Source: Haliclystus octoradiatus (taxonomy: Eukaryota > Cnidaria > Staurozoa > Stauromedusae > Haliclystidae). Taken from it: DNA of 64,000 bases. Positions 1 through 12,300 of this stretch are shown in pieces. The position numbers and the translations under genes are program-made. The notes beneath the pieces were generated by a model, which was not told the origin of the DNA, ran no database searches, and was given only the letters and a program-made list of their open reading frames with translations. The stretch spans positions 16,663,814 through 16,727,813 of the forward strand of contig OU744450.1 of the NCBI GenBank assembly GCA_916610825.1, in the 5' to 3' direction. Positions within the stretch are counted from its first letter, which is position 1. Every line of letters begins with the position of its first letter.

Positions 1-1
1 G

Positions 2-2660
2 CAACATGTTGGGTTTGAAAGTGTAGAACTGACAGAGAAAGATACATCCCATATCAGTGGTCTTTCGATTATTCAAGGCAAACAAAGTAGTAACCAGATG
101 GAAGTGAAGCCAATGACGCAACAGCAGCTCTCAAAGTATTCTATGTCATTCTACTTCTCAGCATACAGAGCAAACAGTTGCCTACTTCCTGGTCTTCATC
201 TATCCTGTGAACATCTACGTGAAGTTATTGATCTAACCGATGAATCAGGAACTACCCATGCTATTGCCATGACATCCAGCCAATTTGAAGGTGTAATTCA
301 TATATATGTAACATTAGATTCAAAGCCTTTTTTCACCATTAATAATAATTGTCATCTCCTTGGTGTGCTGAACATGTGCAAGACAAAAAGTGATGTATAT
401 CCCACTTATAAGCCAATAGAATCGATTGAAAGTATTGGCATGAGTATACCTCCTTTGGGAACACAACATTGGCTGCCAGAGATTATCAAAGAACGATTTC
501 CCAGGCTGGATGCCGTCCCAGAATACAGAATACAGATTGGCCTTGTCAGCGTTCACAATGAAGGTGGTGATGTTGTTCACTTTTCAGATCCTTTCTCTCT
601 TTCCGGAAAAATTGCATTTGACATAAAAGTTGATGATTCCTCTTACGCAATTTCTTGCAACCAACAAACTAATAGCTTTGTTCTTTCTATTGACCATAAA
701 GAAGACGGTTCAGCACACAGCGATTGGAAATTAGATCCATTACTCCAGTCATCATTGAAATTTAAAGTTGATGCTGATGATGTTATTGTGATCATTTGTA
801 CTGAAAAGCAAGTCTCGTGCTCAGTGCCCATTGCATCAATTGGTCTACTGGCATGTGCTATTGACTACGTCAAAATGGATCAATCAATGTCAAAACTAGA
901 AATCGAAGTTGGTTCAATTCAAATTGATAACCGGTTAGATAATAGCGCGTTCGACTTTCCAGTTATATTTTCACCTCTACAGCAACATATTCCTTTGTCC
1001 AGTAAAGATGACATCGCCAATACATCTATTCCATGTCCTAAGCAGAGTGATCACAACCGACACTTCTTCTCAGCAATAGATTTGCGGTATAACGATTCTG
1101 GCACAGTATTAGAGCGGTTGACAGCTACTATCAGCCCATCTGAACTTTACCTTGAAGACATGTTCTGGTCTAGGCTCTGTGAAATTGCTCCACGATTCGT
1201 GCCTTATGTCCAATCAACGACCATTGACAAAAGAGACCAAGCTCTAAACGAGATTCACAAGACAGCTGCGATGATCTTGAATCCGTTGAACCTTGGTGAA
1301 ATTGTTATCAATGATATTAACCTGTTACTGAGTGTACATGCATCTGTTAAAGTATATTTATCAACTGATCATATGCCACTAGTGCTAGGCAAATACACTT
1401 GTAACCCTTCACTGACTGTTCAAAGTGAGTTATTCCGCAGCTTGATGTATCATTATGCTACTCAAGTATTAGTCAGAGCTGGCTGGATGCTTGGCTCATT
1501 TGAGATTATAGGAAATCCAACTGGATTTCTAAACAATATTGGTAGAGGCATAAGTGATTTTGTTGCAATGCCATACAATGGATTAATCAGAGGACCTACG
1601 TCATTTGTGTCTGGTATTGGCATGGGTGTATCTTCATTGGTTCGTCATTTATCCACTGGGACTATCCTCTCCATGTCTGATTTTGCATCAAGCATGTCAA
1701 GAAATTTGGATCGTCTATCACTTGATCAGCAACATGTCGAACAACAACAAGTACTCCGTTCAGGTCAAGTGACTGGTCCTTTAAGTGGTAAGTGCTCATT
1801 CGGACAGACTATATGGCAATACCCCGGGAAGTAATGTCATATATGATTCCTCTGCTGTTATGACTAGTTTAATATTTGTCTTTGTTTTTCCTTTGTGGTT
1901 GCATATATAGGTTTTGGACGATCATTATCAGGTCTTGGTGTTAGCTTACTTGGTGCAGTTGGTGGGATTGTCGATCACCCAATGAGAAATGTTCAAAATG
2001 CAGAAAACCTCAGCGGTGCCATGACCGGTTTAATATCTGGACTAGGTATAGGAATGATGGGAGTGCTTACTAAGCCAATAGGAGGTGCCATGGAAATTGT
2101 CTCGCAAACGGGCCAAGGTGTGCTACATGGTGCTGGTCTACTTAAAATACCACAATCACTTCAATTAGATGATAGAAAAACAAAGGCACTTGTGATGAAA
2201 CATAGTGGACTCGGAATGTCTTGGTAAGGGAATCTCACGCAATGAATATGTACATTGTACATATCTCGTAAATGATATTGGATAATATACGATGTCAATT
2301 TTTGTTCATTTCAGGAGCGTTCTTCGATGCTTCCATTTGCCTATTGTCTTCTTGGCTGAAAGTGTGCGGATTCTAAGCGATGCCAACAAAGCATGTTACA
2401 ATGGAATAATTGCATTGAATGTTGAGTGCCTGTACATTTGTAGTACTGATTCATTAAACATTATGCACATCATAAACAATTGTCAGATTTCGATGGAAAT
2501 AAAAGTAGCGGATAAATCTGGTCACTCCATACTGACTTTAACACCCATTGATTCAAAGGAGACTGAACAAACAGCCAAATGGGCGCCAATTACTCTTGAA
2601 ATGGAGACAATAGTAGCAAGAGATTTAATAACGAATATAATATCTGTATGCTGGAATTAG
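2..2660 (+). CDS. VPS13B: VPS13B (COH1) C-terminal part, 5' end outside the window
   Basis: This is the last 814 residues of a VPS13-family bridge-like lipid-transfer protein, the VPS13B type that acts at the Golgi and endosomes. The CDS is 2-1787, 1911-2223 and 2315-2660. The first exon is open to the left edge, so the start lies upstream. Introns are GT-AG and phases join (AGT G/GT; TG/G). The C-terminal landmarks match vertebrate VPS13B closely: SLLGAVGGIVD, TKPIGGAMEIVSQTG and VLHGAGL. In VPS13B proteins this is the conserved tail after the adaptor-binding region. The protein ends at the codons for SVCWN, followed by TAG. The C-terminus is shorter and more divergent than the human one. 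An AATAAA lies 63 bases after the stop. The family assignment is secure; exact orthology rests on my recall of the human tail. Confidence 0.9.
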
Positions 2661-2722
2661 GAATTAGGGGGTGGGAGTATTAAATTTTATTTATGATAAA
2701 ACAATATTAGAATAATATATTG

Positions 2723-2728
2723 AATAAA
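2723..2728 (+). terminator. Polyadenylation signal AATAAA of VPS13B
   Basis: A canonical AATAAA hexamer lies 63 bases after the VPS13B stop codon in an AT-rich tract, the expected place for 3'-end cleavage. Confidence 0.55.
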
Positions 2729-4647
2729 TTGTAAAATATTTTTCATAGTGCAATATATTTTATCAAAAATTTTATATAAAGAATGTAAGTCATCCATATA
2801 TCATCTGAGAAACGGGTGCTCGCTTGACTATTATGACATCTGCTACACTATCATCAACATAAATACAAAGTTAAAACTAAAATAATACAGATTTCCTGTG
2901 TAACTATTTTCCTATTTGCTCGTTATCCTCGAAATTTGTATGAAAAAGAATACTTTTTTAAAATCGACATTTCATCGATTTTGAGAGATGCCATTAATTA
3001 TTTACATATTGTTTTTCAGTGTAATTTATTGGCTGCAGAAAATATAAAACAAAATAACTTCATTGTCCATAGTGTAACATACAGGATCATAATCCATATT
3101 GATATCTTACGGGCATATACGGATCTATTTTGTGCCCACAATCACGAACATTTTCTTGAGAGTAGCAATCTTTCAGCGGCAGCCAGTATATTTCAATTTG
3201 CAAAATGTTTCGAAAACCCTAACCTAAAGTACCAACCTTTTCCGATTTTCTTCGCTAGGCTAGATCCGGTAAGAGATTGATCAGGGCATTTATAGAGTGA
3301 GAGTCAAAAATGAAACATGCTAGACTTACGCTACTTCAAGTTTCACACCAGAAGGTTATTGTTATCATTATTATAGATTAATCATTCTAGTTGGAGATTT
3401 AGATATACGACCACTGCGCTGGGGGTCGGAGCAACAGGATTGACACCTGGAGCAGTTGGATCTTGAGTGAAGGGTAATGTGGACCAACGACGAAGATATC
3501 GACGGTTGCGCCATTAGAGTATGAGCCTTCCTGTTTCTGACTGTACCCGATAGCAGCTTCCTGTGGGGTCTTATATACAAGGCTTAAATCATTCCTTGGA
3601 ATGTTTCGATACTTTGGCTACAATTCCTTTCGTTGCCTTGACAGCTTCCTCAGTCCCAGGGGGTAACTTCCATACTTTTGTTGACAGTAGTATTAAAGGA
3701 GCACCCGGGTCTTGCAACTATGACATTTGACTCGTATATGCCTTTAGACTAAATTAGCTACAAAACCGTTTTGCCATGCAAAATCGAATTTTATAACATT
3801 TGTGGACGTAGACAAATACATTGTGAAAATCGTAAATCATTTATTGTGAGTTGACTTCAGTAGAGGTCAACACAAATTTCGCAATTTTGATACTATTCAT
3901 GACAATTTTCCTTGATTAACTGACAGAGCACAGTATCTGAATTTATAGGATTAATATTCGGATTGTTATATGAATTTTTTTGTAATATTATATGGGTTGA
4001 TGAATATGTTTTCTTTGTATAGACTCATGCATGAAAAGTTGCAGGAGAGTTTAATCATTTTATTGCAAAATAATAGTTTTTTTTTAATTTAGCATCAGTG
4101 GTCATCAGTACAGAAAACCCAGGATTATAATCGAAAAATGATTGGGGCGCTGAATCCCCCCTTGCGCCCACTGCCCTGTATTATTCTCCGAAACGGATAT
4201 AATGGATGAAAATGTTGGCGAGATTCGCTGGCAAAATAGGCCTACTTATTTCTTCACTTATCTCGTAATAGATTCAATTTTCAAATGCTATTATAAGAAA
4301 GATATGTTTATGTAGATAACCTGCTATGCATTTTAACAACAGTTCTATTTACCCAGTGATAGTAAAGGTATTGTCCTTTGAACTTCTTTCTCAAAATATC
4401 ACTTAAGTATTTTTTTTTTTTTCATTTGTGCTCCAGTGTCTCCAGTGCTCCATACGCCATTGAAACTCAATGGATCATGGAAGTCTAGAAGAAGAGGCAA
4501 CGAGAACTAAATGAAAAAGGCGGGAATTACAAACCCGGTCTACAAAATTATTTTATGGCTCTTGATATTGAATGTTTTGCTTAATTTTCACAAAAAATTT
4601 GACATACATATCTATATCTATTTCATTCAACTCATAATTAAATAAAA
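2729..4647. other. Intergenic region between VPS13B and the next gene
   Basis: No convincing coding exon is seen. The only structured piece is a hammerhead-type repeat remnant at 3276-3371 (listed separately). The short ORFs here show no family motif, and the region probably contains the promoter of the downstream gene. Confidence 0.5.
3276..3371 (-). repeat. Decayed hammerhead-ribozyme repeat remnant
   Basis: Read on the minus strand, this carries the block CTTCTGGTGTGAAACTTGAA followed by a triloop stem-III-like ACT/AGT pair. It then has a tail with TTTCATTTTTGACTCTCA. This is the same sequence as one arm of the inverted pair at 7652-7853, about 4.3 kb away. The GAAAC half of the core is present, but the CTGATGA half has been replaced by unrelated AT-rich sequence, so it should not cleave. 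It is most likely a 5'-truncated copy of the same mobile repeat. Confidence 0.6.
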
Positions 4648-7600
4648 ATGCCAGGAAAAATCAAGCCAAATGGAAATCGCAAGAGAAGAACTCGGGCAAA
4701 TTACGATGTAGATGAAAATAGCGAACCACAAGTCATATGTGAGAAAAGTCAAAATCAAACCGACAAAAAATATGTCCCTACTTTTACTGCTCCAGCCAAA
4801 AGAGCAAAACAAAATCAGAAGGAAGAGAAATACGAAAACGGAGGAGATAATTGTCGTCAAGTAAGCACAATGCTTGAAGGAGAACTAGAACTGGTTAGTA
4901 AATGCAGGATACACAGACACCGTATTATCCGAGCAGACTGTTTGAAAATAAATCACGGCATGTCCTCTGTATTACCACGTTCCTTACATATTAACTTGTG
5001 TTTTATTGCTTGTCTTTAAATTACGGTATTCATTGACATTGACAAGATGTAGAATGTGCATTCACAGGCTGTACTATACATACGGACCATACGGCTCATT
5101 TAATGTCTTTAAATATACATTGCCCTAGATCTACAATTCTAAGTCTGTTGCAGACCACTATATGCAGACCTCTTAGAATTTGAATCAAGCTTTATGAGCC
5201 AGTATAATTTCCATATACTGTACTATATTTGCACACAGCCAAAAAAGAAAACTGATGCTTCAGAGATACCAGAAAACAAAGTGGAATCTTCACCATCTCT
5301 CAATACCATCGATACTATTGATGAAACTGAGAAGATACGAGCTGATGGTACGACATCAAATGATTCGCACGCAGCTAAATCAACTAAGGAGAATGGCAAA
5401 AAAGAAATCTCAGAAACCGATACAGAATTATCAACAGAGCAAATTCATGACGCAATGGATGAAAATCCGGCAGAGACTTCCTCTCAAGGTACATTTAGTC
5501 ACACTATATATGTGTTCTGTTATAATGGACTCTCATTGCTCAAGACGCGTGTCAGGAAGCTATATAGTATGTGATATTTTCAATTAGCTGCACAACTGGG
5601 ATGACCTGGGTATCCTGATTTGAATAGAATACTCGTGTAGAAAATGACCAATCCACCTTATTATTATAAAATTTATATTTCTACGTGGAGCAATGATTCC
5701 TAATCAGAAACAAATGTAGTTGGTTAGATATCAGTATATGATATATAAAAAGCAAGGAAAGCACCTACAACAGAGAATCGACATCGCTGTCCAGAGGAAA
5801 TGGGATTAGTATATTCTTAAACACGAACGGACTCTTATAAACAGGTCTATTTCTTGAGTAAACATGAGGTATGATCTCTTCTCGCATGGGGTTTTTTCAT
5901 ATAGGTTTGGATTTATCACAAATTGATATTCATAATACTGCTACCGGAACAGCAGAGGAGTTGGAGAATGATAACGCTGCCGAAACTATTCAAGAAGAGA
6001 AAGTAATTGAGCCACAAGCTGTGCATAACTTAATTGGCACCACAGATAATGAAAACCAAATAGTGCCAGACACAACAATATCATCTGACAAAGGAAGGAG
6101 TGCTCAATGCGAAGAGCTTATCGACTCATCTCAAGTCAATATGATTTCATTGCTAGAAGAAACCGAGGAAAAACAAAATGTGTAAGAGATACTATATCAT
6201 TATATGACTTCCATGTCGCACGAAGATATTTCCATGCCATATATCCATACGCTGTAGCTGTGCAACATGATTATAATAAAGTTTTCATATTCAAAAATAT
6301 ATTTTATACTTTTGGATATATGCCTTGATGATCGAGGCGCAGCGATACACCTCATAGATATTATAATGCAATTCCTTCCATACATTTCCATGGGCACATC
6401 AATATTCCGTCCAAAGCAATGGTATAATTTGTGATTTATTTTGACAGAAATCCTAGCAACCATCTTAATCTGTACAATGATACCTTCCATTTTTATTGCC
6501 AATGCATAATCAATTGGAAAGTATGATACTGTAATACTTATTCAGTCTAACTTTTAAACGACATCTAATTTCACCCTGGCATAATGTCATGTCGTAATTT
6601 ATTAATCTAGAATCTTGTTTCTCATTGTCAGAGTAAAAGACGTCGATTCCAATGCGTCGGGTTTGAATTGTATCAGAGAACAAGAGAGAGCTCAAGGTGC
6701 TACTGAGATGAAGGACCTATTTGCTAAACTTGGGGATGTTAGGTAAAGAAATTGATGAAAAAACGTACTACTTTCTTCCAAGGTTATTGGACAGATTCAG
6801 ATTTTGTAACAGAATGTGCCGTCTATATCTGTCTTGTCACCCGGGGAGCGGGGGTAAACTTAAAATGGTTGATATACAGAGACGTGCTAATTTATTGAGG
6901 GTACCTTTTCATGGTCTTTGAAAATTTTTGAGGTATCTATTTCAGAATTTTCAAAATATTCAGGGTCGTGTTTTTCAATGAGCAAAAAATCTTGATGTAA
7001 ATCCACGGAATTGTAATCAATTTTCAAATATGCGTAAATAAAAAAGTATTTGGGTATACATTTTGGCCTGAATAAAATATTTGAGTCTCCCCCCCCCCGT
7101 GGTCTTGTCATGATGTTGTACTGGAAAGAATGGAAATTAATATGATTGACCAACGATGTATCTCTATATATTGGATGAGTAGGTTATCATAGTAAAGTAT
7201 ATAGTACTGTATGTAATAATCTTTACATCGAATCAACAACCTCTAACTGCTGTATAATTATCATTTCATGGTTAGATTGCATTTCATCAGGTAAACCTAT
7301 GAATAAACCGTGCAATTCATAATAATATAGACGGTAGTAATAATGTTATTGAAAGAACGTGTGAAACTGTGTATGACAGTATAATAATGTAACTACATAG
7401 AGTGGTAAATATATACTATATATATATATATAACTTGATTTGAACGAATTCTAAAATAATTGATTGAATTTGATAGTTACCAATTAGTTACTAAGCTACA
7501 CCGTCATCTACCGGCATTGTTCGTTATAATTCTATTTATTTGCTATTTAATTGTTGGTATCTTCATTTAATAATAATATAATAATATTAATAGGTGGATT

Positions 7601-7937
7601 GTTCCACACCAGTTCTTGGCATAGTGCTCAATGAAATTAATCAGAGCATTTATATAAAATGAGAGTCAAAAATGAAACATTCTAGATTTCCGCAACTTCA
7701 AGTTTCACACCAGAAGGTGATCATCAGGCGATTTATTTTAACTATTGTTATAGTAGTAGATAGTTGAAATAAATCGCCTGATGATCACCTTCTGGTGTGA
7801 AACTTGAAGTTGCGGAAATCTAGAATGTTTCATTTTTAACTCTCATTTTATATCTTCATTTATACAGGAATGTGATTACGAAAGCCAAAGGTGATTTGCA
7901 AACTGCAATAAACTATCAAAAGACCCATGGACTTTGA
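4648..7937 (+). CDS. Unrecognised five-exon gene, predicted 306-residue acidic nuclear-like protein
   Basis: The CDS is 4648-4860, 5239-5488, 5905-6181, 6632-6742 and 7868-7937. The five exons total 921 bases and keep one frame through phases 0, 1, 2 and 2. All introns are GT-AG. The N-terminus is basic (NGNRKRRTR, a likely nuclear localisation signal). The middle is Ser/Thr/Glu/Asp-rich and probably disordered. The last two exons encode a compact, helix-prone tail (MKDLFAKLGDVRNVI, then DLQTAINYQKTHGL) that looks like the constrained part. I do not recognise the family, and no enzyme motif is visible. Exon-intron consistency supports a real gene. Exons 3 and 4 are the least certain boundaries. 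The last intron ends with an inverted hammerhead pair that stops 14 bases before the exon-5 acceptor. Confidence 0.7.
7686..7734 (-). ncRNA. Hammerhead ribozyme motif, left arm
   Basis: On the minus strand, CTGATGA (7727-7721) is followed by stem II (CACC-TTCT-GGTG) and GAAAC (7706-7702). Next come a 3-bp stem III with a triloop (ACT/AGT) and a GTT cleavage triplet. The stem I strands TCGC and GCGG pair, with one G-U wobble. All invariant core positions (CUGANGA, GAAA) are present. One U-U apposition closes stem II. The very short stem III resembles the type reported in Penelope-like elements, where activity may need dimers. Cleavage is not shown by sequence alone. Confidence 0.65.
7771..7818 (+). 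ncRNA. Hammerhead ribozyme motif, right arm
   Basis: CTGATGA lies at 7778-7784, stem II at 7786-7797 (CACC/GGTG, loop TTCT) and GAAAC at 7799-7803. Stem III is 7802-7804 with 7808-7810. The predicted cleavage is after T7811 (a GUU triplet). Stem I pairs 7812-7815 with 7774-7777. It is on the sense strand of the host pre-mRNA, about 50 bases upstream of the exon-5 acceptor, so cleavage there would cut the intron before or during splicing. Confidence 0.65.
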
Positions 7938-9313
7938 ATTCTGAAATTGAACACAGCGACAGACACCTACCTCACATTTAATAAGCGATGGCTTATCAAC
8001 TATACTGTTATATATATATATATATTATAGCACACTATATGCAGGTCTTTGTAGTAGTATATTTATCAATAATTGTTAACTCAGTGAGAACAGCTTAAGA
8101 ATAATAACATTATTAATAATAATACTTTCACGCAATTTCTATTCATTAGTGTTGGGGATTCTATTTACATGCATTGGTTTTACTATCTTAATTTCTATAA
8201 TTGTAACACACATTTCATTATGTGCGGTGCAGCTACTTTTAGGTTGCTCATCTCGGCTTGCTTGCCTCTTTTTAATTTTGCCATCGATCATCGAATATCG
8301 CTATCCTTCCACCTCAGTATCTGGCCCTTAGAGAAGATTAATGCACGATACTTTCCTACATGTTCAGATTGTTCAGACTGAAATTGTATTTTATCACTAG
8401 GCACACAATAAGCTTTCAACAACACTTCCAAACATTATCACAGAACGCACAGAAGTAGCACCAAAACTTTATCACAGTTGGCAGCGATGTCCTATAAAAG
8501 AATGGATAACTAAAACTAGGTTTGCCAAACTAGCACAATGACTCATCCGCCATGCATGAGACCTCCCATTTGTGATGACTTACTTATTTGAAATAAAATC
8601 ACTTTTACCACTGTGATCTACATTACGAAGGGTTCCTTGCAACGGCAACAAATATTGTTTTTGTTTTGTTTAACTCGTCGCCTTAAAAATTAAATTTGTA
8701 AGCAGCATTTAAACTCATCAACAAACTCATGTCCATACTTTCTAAATAAGAGCCGCTGGCAAATAGATGCAGAAAGTTGTTAAAGGTGTTAAATGGTTAG
8801 GGATTTCAACTCCGTGGGCGTTGTGCTCACGGCGTTGTACAGTACTATATTTTCGTTTCGTAATAAAGTCTATAGAGGAAGAAAAGCTGATGAGGCATTT
8901 GTCCAAACTACCACATTATTCGGGTTGTGTTTCCCTCTTAATTAAATAGTTATACAGTACTGATTAGGAATACGCCTACCCCGTCAATTGTCTCCACTGA
9001 CTGCGAGGTACACACATTTTCGATACGGATGCGTCCGACGTGCCATTTTGAAAATGTGATGTCGATACAACTTCACAGGTCATTAGGCCAATGCTAACTA
9101 TGACCTAAATACGGTACTTGCTAAAATATATCCTGCATATACACTTATCAGGGTCAGGGGATATTGCTGCTATTTACACTATTCAATTTTATGCAGCGGA
9201 GTAATTCAAACAAATTATATCACAATTTCTCAGAACTTTGCTATGTCATTTAATATTCACAATTCAAGCAATAATTATTAGCATAATAATAATAGTAATT
9301 GTCAAAAGATACA
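7938..9313. other. Tail-to-tail intergenic region between the unknown gene and FBXW7
   Basis: This contains the 3' UTRs of two convergent genes, a short TA run near 8012 and AT-rich sequence. I see no exon or recognisable repeat that I can support. An ATTAAA variant polyadenylation signal for FBXW7 lies on the minus strand near 9249-9254. Confidence 0.45.
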
Positions 9314-12300
9314 CTATGATACATTTTCAAAGTCTAGAACTAGTAATTTGGTTTCTTCTGTACCATTCCGACTACCTACCGCACACACTAGTTTTTTATC
9401 ATTACATTTAACACGCCACACAACACCCCCACTGCCCCCACTATCTAACTTAATTAGATCACGTAGGAAATCACCAGTATGCAAGTCCCATAATTTAACA
9501 GAGCCATCATCAGAGCTTGTTACAACAAATTTAGTATTAAATTGTAGTGATGTAACAGCACTTTGATGTTTATTTGGTCCAGCCAGTGTGTGGCGACACT
9601 GGCCATTAACAATGTCCCATACTTTGACAGTTGAATCAGCATTACCAGAAACCAATGTGTTATTTTTTAGTACCATACCACTTGTTAAGGAACGATGTCC
9701 AACTAATGTTTGGATTAACTGTCCAGAACACGCATCCCAGACACGTATTGAAGTATCTAATGAGCCACTTACAATGTGGCAGCCATCAAATTGTAGAGAA
9801 TAGACACGGTCTGTATGGCCAGATAAGGTATGTAAACAAGTCTCAGTATCTGGATCCCATACTTTGACAACATAGTCATAGGCACCACTGACAACACGCT
9901 TGCCATCATACTGCACGCTGAAAGATAAAAACATTATTAGACCTGCTGACAAGGAAATACTGGAGATAGTGAAGGCAAACAACTGAAGAATAGAAATCTC
10001 CATCAAAACATTTTAAGTCTATCAAGAGGAGGTTTAATCAATATAACAAACAAATCTTTTCCACGGCTTTCTTTTGCAGCGCCCGACCGCAAACTAGCAA
10101 ACAAAAGGGTTTTCCCTCATTCAATTTCAAAAGCAACAGCAATGCATCATTGATCATACACAAGACCGAAAAAATATCTAAGGTAATTTAATTCTGCTCC
10201 AAGTAACCCAGCAACACGGTGACCTTATTGCTAGTAATCAATAAAAGCATTTGTCTCTGTTTGAGAAAGTCTAACATTGTGAAGTTTTGATTTCCTTCAA
10301 CAGCATTGTACAGTAAGTAAAAACATCGAATTGAAATTTGAGTTGTTAATTCAAAATATGTTTGCTTTGTCATGAAGAGTTTCTACACATTTGTTGCGGG
10401 CGCATTCATATTGATTACACTCATTTGGAAAAACTTCAAATGTGTCTCTCAATATTGTTTCTGCAGTAAACATGTGCAGAAATTTCTGCTGAATATCAGT
10501 GTAACTGGTGCTTGGAAATGTGCCAGGATTTCTAGTGGATAGTCAGTCTAATGCGTATCTTAATCACATTCCTCCCATTATCCAAGCATCAAATACCAAC
10601 ACACATCAACATGATGAATTATTAACATCTTCGAAATTATCCTGATTGCGATATTAAGTAGCCTAAGCTTTGATAATAATGAAATCGATAAAGACAGAAA
10701 AGGAAAGCTTTCTTACCATCTCACAGCTGCAGAATGGCCAACAAGAACATGAAGACATTCCCCTCTGTTGATATCCCAAACACGAAGCGTTCCATCTCTA
10801 CTACCACTTACAACAGTGTCAGCATAGATTGCTAAGCAACGAACAGTTGAAGTATGACCATAAAGAACATGTAAACATACACCTGTATCTGCATTCCATA
10901 TTCTAAGTGTGCGATCAGTTGAACCGCTGACAACAATGTTGTCCTTCAGTTGAGATGACCAAACACCACCTAAACATACAAATAATAACAATGAACTGCA
11001 TTAATAATAAAAATAATTAACCAAGAAATGCGTTCCTTGAAATATTTATTGAATAATCTTCCCATTCTTTTAATGTTAGTTCTTTAGTTAGTTAATGATG
11101 GTTCTGGTTAACTATTTGTTAAGACAGGTTATAGTTTATATTAATGATAAAAGCATAACCTTATAACAAAACGGAAACATATATTGATTACTCTGTTGAG
11201 ATTGATTTGATATAAGATATATTTAGATTAGGTAGCATATTTTCAGTTTTATCAATATTACCTTACTACAAAGACCATTCTATTAGGTAAGGAATTGAAC
11301 AATTGATGCTTGGAACACAGTAGATCCTCAATCGGTATCCAATCTCTTGTCTACTAATTGTTCAAGTCAGATTTTTGAGTTTAATTTAATTTGCAATATC
11401 AATTCCATAATGAAATAATATCTACAATTGTATTACAATGATATAATGATATAGCTTAAACAATTCCAATAATCAAATAAAATTTCAAATAAATAATAAA
11501 TAATGTATAAAGAAGAAGAAGAATACGAAGCTATGTCGTATTAGTAACATTTTCAACTTTGAAAAACAGTAACTGCGGAAGTTTGTTTTGTTGATGTTCA
11601 AGACTTTAGAATTCGAAACAAACTAATTTACGTTGTTAACATCCCCTGTAGTTGAAGAAGTGCCGCAAATGCAAAGTTTTGTTTTTATCAATATATTGAG
11701 AATAATACTGATGAAGCAACATGGTTAATTGAACTAAAATTGTATTATCTTCCCAATAGGCTACACATTAGGCATTGAATTAGCACTGTTTTCGTGAACA
11801 CTTTGGGATTAGTTTTGCTGTACCAAAAATAATGAGTCAAGACAAAGTTGAAATAATCTTATTTCATCTTCAGAGGCAAATTGTAAAAGAGAGATTTAAA
11901 AAACTTTTTTATCGCAAATTACCAACATGATATTAATGTCAAGTATCTACTTTTTACTATAAAAAACTAAGTTGAGGCTCAATAGTAGCACATAATACAC
12001 ATTTTGCAGCCAATACTTCTGTCACTTGGAGCTGATTTCCAGGAGGAGGAGAGGGACTCCTCAAAAGCATACATAACCAATCTGAAAGTAATCAGGCGAC
12101 TGGTTGTAATTTTCTGTAGTACATGGAAGTCAATCTGTTTCTGGCATTGAATGATATTGTGTGCCGTATTGGTGTTTGCAAAGTAAAAATTAGTGCTCAG
12201 CGGATGGCTTACAGTTGTGATTCTATAAGCAGGCTACAGTACACATCCATAAAGTAAATTCATAAGTCTACAATTTACACAGTAGCATAGTATGTTTTGT

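Larger units (their letters stand above)
7652..7853. repeat. Near-perfect inverted repeat with a hammerhead motif in each arm
   Basis: Arms of about 92 bases (7652-7744 and 7762-7853) are reverse complements with only a few mismatches and a spacer of under 20 bases. Each arm holds the full hammerhead core in opposite orientation, annotated as two ncRNA entries. Its outer left flank (minus strand) continues to ATTGAGCACT at about 7627-7636. That tail is shared with the repeats at 17843-18012, 18966-19065 and 63460-63585. It sits in the last intron of the unrecognised gene. Confidence 0.85.

Noticed and set aside
2936..3280. 114-codon ORF after VPS13B
   Set aside because: Downstream of the polyadenylation signal, no family resemblance, AT-rich chance frame.
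11705..11740. CTGATGA at about 11709 as a hammerhead
   Set aside because: No GAAAC box at the required distance and no pairing helices.
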